A DNA stretch of 16,299 bases from Gorillibacterium sp. (GTDB lineage Bacteria > Bacillota > Bacilli > Paenibacillales > NBRC-103111), in the NCBI GenBank assembly GCA_014380705.1, contig JACMJI010000012.1, forward strand, positions 1 to 16,299, given 5' to 3'. Made by a program: the position numbers and the translations under genes. Under the pieces are notes generated by a model. The model did no database searches. It saw nothing but the letters and a program-made list of their open reading frames with translations, and was not told the DNA's origin. Below, piece by piece: positions 13,869-16,299 of this stretch. The stretch's first letter is position 1. The number at the start of each line of letters is the position of its first letter.

Positions 13869-15323
13869 ATGCGCAAAACGAAAATTGTCTGTACTATAGG
13901 TCCAGCTAGTCAATCAGCGGAAATGTTGAGGAAGATGATGGAGGCCGGGATGAATGTGGCCCGACTGAATGTTGCTCACGGAAACTTTGAAGAGCATGGA
14001 GCTCGCATCGTGAGCATTCGGCAGGCTGCACTGGAAACGAAGAAGACAGTGGCTATCATGCTGGATGTCAAAGGTCCTGAGGTTCGCATCGGGGCTGTAC
14101 AGGATGGAACGGTTTTGCAACAGGGTGAGAGGATTTCTCTGACAACCGAAACGGTAGAAGGGAATGCCGAACGCGTTACAGTTACATATAAAGAGCTGAC
14201 ACAGGATGCCGTGCCGGGTCTAATCATCCTCATTGATGATGGACTTATTCGTCTTCAGGTGGAGAGTGTAAAAGGAACGGAAATAACCTGCATCGTCATC
14301 AATGGGGGCCTTTTAAAAAGCCGTAAGGGCGTTAACATCCCCGAGCTTAAGATCAACCTGCCAGGCGTGACGGAACGGGATGTCCAGTTTATTACCTTTG
14401 GCGTTGAGCATGGGGTGGATATTATCGCTGCCTCGTTTGTTCGCAAAGGGGCGGACATTCTGGAAATTCGCGAGCTGTTGCAGAAACTTGGAGCGCCTCA
14501 CGTGAAGATTATCGCCAAAATTGAAGATCGTGAGGGTGTAGACCGACTGGATGAGATCCTTGAGGTTTCGGATGGAATTATGGTGGCACGTGGAGATATG
14601 GGCGTCAACCTGCGGACCGAGGAAGTTCCTATGGTCCAGAAGGATATTATCCGCAAATGCAACATTGCCGGCAAGCCAGTCATTACGGCGACCCATATGC
14701 TGGAATCCATGCAGTCCAATCCCCGACCTACTCGGGCGGAAGCGGGTGACGTCGCCAATGCCATTTGTGATGGCAGCGATGCAGTCATGCTATCGGGTGA
14801 GTCGGCTGCTGGCAAATACCCGTTAGAATCCGTTGACATTATGGCTCGGATTGCTGAGTACACTGAGGAGTCTCGCAAGCAGCTTATCCCTGAGCTGCCT
14901 TTTGCTGGGGGAATGGAAAATGTGACCGAGATCATTTGCCGAGGAGCAGTCCGCACCGCCCGTCAGATTGGTGCTGCTGCGATTATTGCCCCGACCATGA
15001 GTGGATTTTCCGCCCGGATGGCAGCGAAATATCGGCCGGACTGTCCGATCCTTGCACTTACACCCTCGGAGGAAGCCGTTGCTGGCTTATGCATGGTACA
15101 AGGTGTGATTGCGCTTAAATCAGAGGTCTTCCTTGACACGGACGAAATGATTGCCCAATCGATCAAGCAAGCTGTAAGTGTTGGCTATCTTAAGCCGGGC
15201 GACCTTGTTGTGATAACCGCTGGCGTTCCTGTTGGACGTGCAGGGGCAACCAACCTGATCAAGGTAGAACGCGTCCCGCAAGCAACAGAATTTGATTTCA
15301 TTGATGCTGCTCTTCAGGGATAA
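13869..15323 (+). CDS. pyk: Pyruvate kinase, divergent short form
   Basis: 484-aa glycolytic enzyme that makes pyruvate and ATP from phosphoenolpyruvate and ADP. The A/B barrel and a PK_C domain are present. The extra C-terminal phosphohistidine domain of the ~585-aa Bacillus enzymes is absent. Kept catalytic residues: R32 and N34 (ARLNVAHG), D66, K217 and E219 (IIAKIED), ARGDMG (R241, D243), and T275 (TATHML). Unusual: the conserved RLNFSHG reads RLNVAHG (A36 for Ser), LDTKGPEIR reads LDVKGPEVR (V67 for Thr), and the residue after T275 is His instead of Gln. The Ser and Thr are potassium ligands in rabbit muscle enzyme. I chose the ATG at 13869, with AAGGAGG eleven bases upstream. It is probably a second, paralogous pyruvate kinase; that is inference. 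Confidence 0.92.
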   Translation: MRKTKIVCTIGPASQSAEMLRKMMEAGMNVARLNVAHGNFEEHGARIVSIRQAALETKKTVAIMLDVKGPEVRIGAVQDGTVLQQGERISLTTETVEGNAERVTVTYKELTQDAVPGLIILIDDGLIRLQVESVKGTEITCIVINGGLLKSRKGVNIPELKINLPGVTERDVQFITFGVEHGVDIIAASFVRKGADILEIRELLQKLGAPHVKIIAKIEDREGVDRLDEILEVSDGIMVARGDMGVNLRTEEVPMVQKDIIRKCNIAGKPVITATHMLESMQSNPRPTRAEAGDVANAICDGSDAVMLSGESAAGKYPLESVDIMARIAEYTEESRKQLIPELPFAGGMENVTEIICRGAVRTARQIGAAAIIAPTMSGFSARMAAKYRPDCPILALTPSEEAVAGLCMVQGVIALKSEVFLDTDEMIAQSIKQAVSVGYLKPGDLVVITAGVPVGRAGATNLIKVERVPQATEFDFIDAALQG

Positions 15324-15420
15324 TACATCCTGAGCATGGGTTACGCTTGCTGCTACACGATCAGAACGATTAAAGCTTCACTTAATACTATGGAACCTTT
15401 CAACTAAATTTTTTAATCAT

Positions 15421-15449
15421 GCCTCTGTCCTTGTGACAGGGGCTTTTTT
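15421..15449 (+). terminator. Rho-independent terminator of pyk
   Basis: GCCTCTGTC (15421-15429) pairs with GACAGGGGC (15435-15443), one T-G pair, loop of five, followed by six T. It lies 97 bases after the pyk stop. I see nothing coding in the gap. Confidence 0.93.
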
Positions 15450-15454
15450 GACTT

Positions 15455-15546
15455 TATCAGAAAGTATAAATATTAGGTAAGGTTCATTCTGATTCCGCAT
15501 CGGTAAACGCACGGCGCCAAAGGACGCCGACAGGCGTTTATCCTTG
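15455..15546 (+). repeat. Structured dispersed repeat, copy B (full length)
   Basis: Inverted relative to copy A (8193-8285) in the window; same internal hairpin, one mismatch in the 69-base core and looser similarity in the 23 bases before it. It begins 6 bases after the T-run of the pyk terminator, in the same polarity as pyk. Short reading frames through it on the minus strand repeat a motif (ASFGxVxLPxRNQ) only because the DNA repeats. Confidence 0.9.
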
Positions 15547-15561
15547 ATCGTCAGAAAGCAA

Positions 15562-15621
15562 CTCTGATTCCGTATCGGTAAACACACTACGCCAAAAGAC
15601 GCTGACTGGCAGTTAACCTTG
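15562..15621 (+). repeat. Dispersed repeat, degenerate copy C
   Basis: The 60 bases from CTCTGATTCCG to CCTTG align with the core of copy B with roughly ten to twelve substitutions and no clear gaps. Several differences break the inner stem (CGGCG has become CTACG), so the hairpin is degraded. It lies 15 bases after copy B in the same direction, so it may be an older tandem copy. Confidence 0.75.
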
Positions 15622-15740
15622 CTACATCCGAATGCAGGTGTCGAAGGCAACTGGCAAACCAGGGCTAACTCTCATAGGTATGGGTGTGAATCTATCTGGA
15701 CATGCTAGGAACTGTAGCAATCAATAGAGGGGTCGTCATC

Positions 15741-15854
15741 ATGAGCAGCCTTGTTTTTACTGATCTAAAGAGCTCTTCCTCGGTCAAAAAGTGGCCTCTA
15801 AGCTCCAATCTATCATCGTATGTGAGTCAATTTGTATTTAATAGGTTTATATAG
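15741..15854 (+). CDS. Possible small ORF or gene remnant, unrecognised
   Basis: A 37-codon frame, starting MSSLVFTDLKSSSSVKKW, begins at an ATG with GAGGGG eight bases upstream and ends with TAG at 15852-15854. I do not recognise it. A second open stretch in the +1 frame (about 15845 to the TAA at 15982-15984, without its own ATG) continues directly, with basic residues such as KDLRHKQMLVNGKK. The two together could be a small gene broken by a frameshift. Serine-rich composition and the lack of conservation data keep this tentative. Confidence 0.2.
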   Translation: MSSLVFTDLKSSSSVKKWPLSSNLSSYVSQFVFNRFI

Positions 15855-15976
15855 GTCAGAAGAGTTATGCACTTGATGTAAATAACTGTATAAAAGATCT
15901 ACGCCATAAGCAAATGCTTGTCAACGGTAAAAAATCTCATATCCAATCTTTTGGGAGAAAAAAGCGCATACCCCCT
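15855..15976. other. Stretch without a supported gene, right-hand end
   Basis: Between the small ORF and the hairpin field I see no start with a ribosome binding site, no terminator and no RNA gene. The only signal is the open +1 frame mentioned for the small ORF. Confidence 0.4.
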
Positions 15977-16064
15977 GGAGGCTAATTTGGTTAACAGGAA
16001 TTAGTCCTGTTAAATCGTTAAGGAGACCTCCGTTTCCTCCATTTAACAGGAGAACGTCCTGTTA
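15977..16064. repeat. Two near-identical hairpins (AACAGGA-loop-TCCTGTT), the first enclosed by GGAGG/CCTCC
   Basis: TTAACAGGA (15991-15999) pairs perfectly with TCCTGTTAA (16005-16013), loop of five. TAACAGGA (16044-16051) pairs perfectly with TCCTGTTA (16057-16064), loop of five with a different sequence. GGAGG (15977-15981) and CCTCC (16027-16031) could close the first hairpin from outside. Stems are conserved while loops differ. Neither hairpin has a T-run, so they are not standard terminators. Confidence 0.8.
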
Positions 16065-16102
16065 CTATAGGTAATTACGGCTAATAGGCTTAAAAAGCAA
16101 CA

Positions 16103-16255
16103 AATTACCAGGAGGAAATCCTGTTAATTTGTTCCAGAGTAGAGCGCGAACCGAATTACCGTGAGGAAATCCTGTTAATTTGTTCCAGAGTAGAGTCCGT
16201 ACCGAATTACCGGGAGGAAATCCTGTTCGTTTGCTCCGGGACAGTGTGTGCACCT
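16103..16255. repeat. 51-bp tandem repeat, two full units and a diverging third
   Basis: Units begin with AATTACC at 16103, 16154 and 16205, so the period is exactly 51. Units 1 and 2 differ at about five positions; unit 3 matches well for about 23 bases, through AAATCCTGTT, and then diverges. Each unit contains GAGGAAATCCTGTT, sharing TCCTGTT with the hairpins just upstream; in unit 1 CAGGA/TCCTG can pair. As 51 is a multiple of three, the minus strand shows an open frame with a 17-residue repeat (NKLTGFPPGNSVRxLLW). I regard this as a by-product of the repeat. Confidence 0.9.
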
Positions 16256-16299
16256 GATCAGGTAACTGGCCAGTAGAGGGCAGTACTTTGGTTTTTCAA

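Noticed and set aside
14498..14956. 152-codon minus-strand frame inside pyk
   Set aside because: Serine-rich antisense product of the pyk coding sequence, without a start signal.
15991..16064. The two AACAGGA/TCCTGTT hairpins as rho-independent terminators
   Set aside because: Neither is followed by a T-run on either strand, and no gene ends just upstream.
16065..16253. 62-codon minus-strand frame with a 17-residue repeat (NKLTGFPPGNSVRxLLW)
   Set aside because: It is created by the 51-bp tandem repeat, whose length is a multiple of three. I see no supporting ribosome binding site, and the DNA-level hairpin motif is the better conserved feature.
16103..16255. CRISPR-like array
   Set aside because: Units are directly adjacent without unique spacers, the unit is 51 bp, and there are no cas genes.

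Overview
The window looks like chromosomal DNA of a low-to-mid GC Gram-positive of the class Bacilli, most likely Paenibacillus or a close relative. This is an inference from gene content: a YesM/YesN-type sensor kinase and AraC-type response regulator paired with a sugar-binding lipoprotein, lipoprotein signal peptides, purine-rich ribosome binding sites, and rho-independent terminators. I see no phage, insertion sequence, CRISPR, rRNA or tRNA.

Left region (1-6867, all on the minus strand) is a sugar uptake and sensing locus. A three-gene operon is transcribed first: an AraC-type response regulator with a TTG start, a LytS/YesM-type histidine kinase, and a sugar-binding lipoprotein. The genes are joined by two 4-nt ATGA overlaps, and the operon ends in a strong terminator. 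Next come mglB (galactose/glucose-binding lipoprotein with the known ligand residues of E. coli MglB) and mglA (ABC ATPase, cut by the left edge). A hairpin between mglB and mglA probably reduces expression of mglA relative to mglB. The simplest reading is that the lipoprotein senses a sugar outside the cell, signals through the kinase, and the regulator activates mglBA. A pair of direct repeats 21 bp apart, the nearer one overlapping a candidate -35 box upstream of mglB, fits AraC-type activation.

Middle region (6986-12853) holds a lone GT-C family membrane glycosyltransferase on the plus strand, a small HD-domain alarmone-hydrolase-like gene on the minus strand, then polyphosphate kinase (ppk) and exopolyphosphatase (ppx) on the plus strand. 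ppk and ppx are separated by a terminator and a new promoter, so polyphosphate synthesis and breakdown are adjacent but separately transcribed.

Right region (12860-15449) holds an ArsR-type regulator with a C-terminal DUF2087 domain on the minus strand, with a 16-bp-period repeat over its own promoter. Divergent from it is a compact, divergent pyruvate kinase that has replaced two ligands of the monovalent cation.

The last ~850 bases have no convincing gene. They hold copies of a roughly 92-bp structured repeat also found at 8193-8285 and, shortened, at 11137-11166, plus a field of AACAGGA/TCCTGTT hairpins and a 51-bp tandem repeat. The full and the shortened copies of the 92-bp family each lie just downstream of a gene's terminator, in the same polarity as that gene. 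This is the most unusual pattern in the window.
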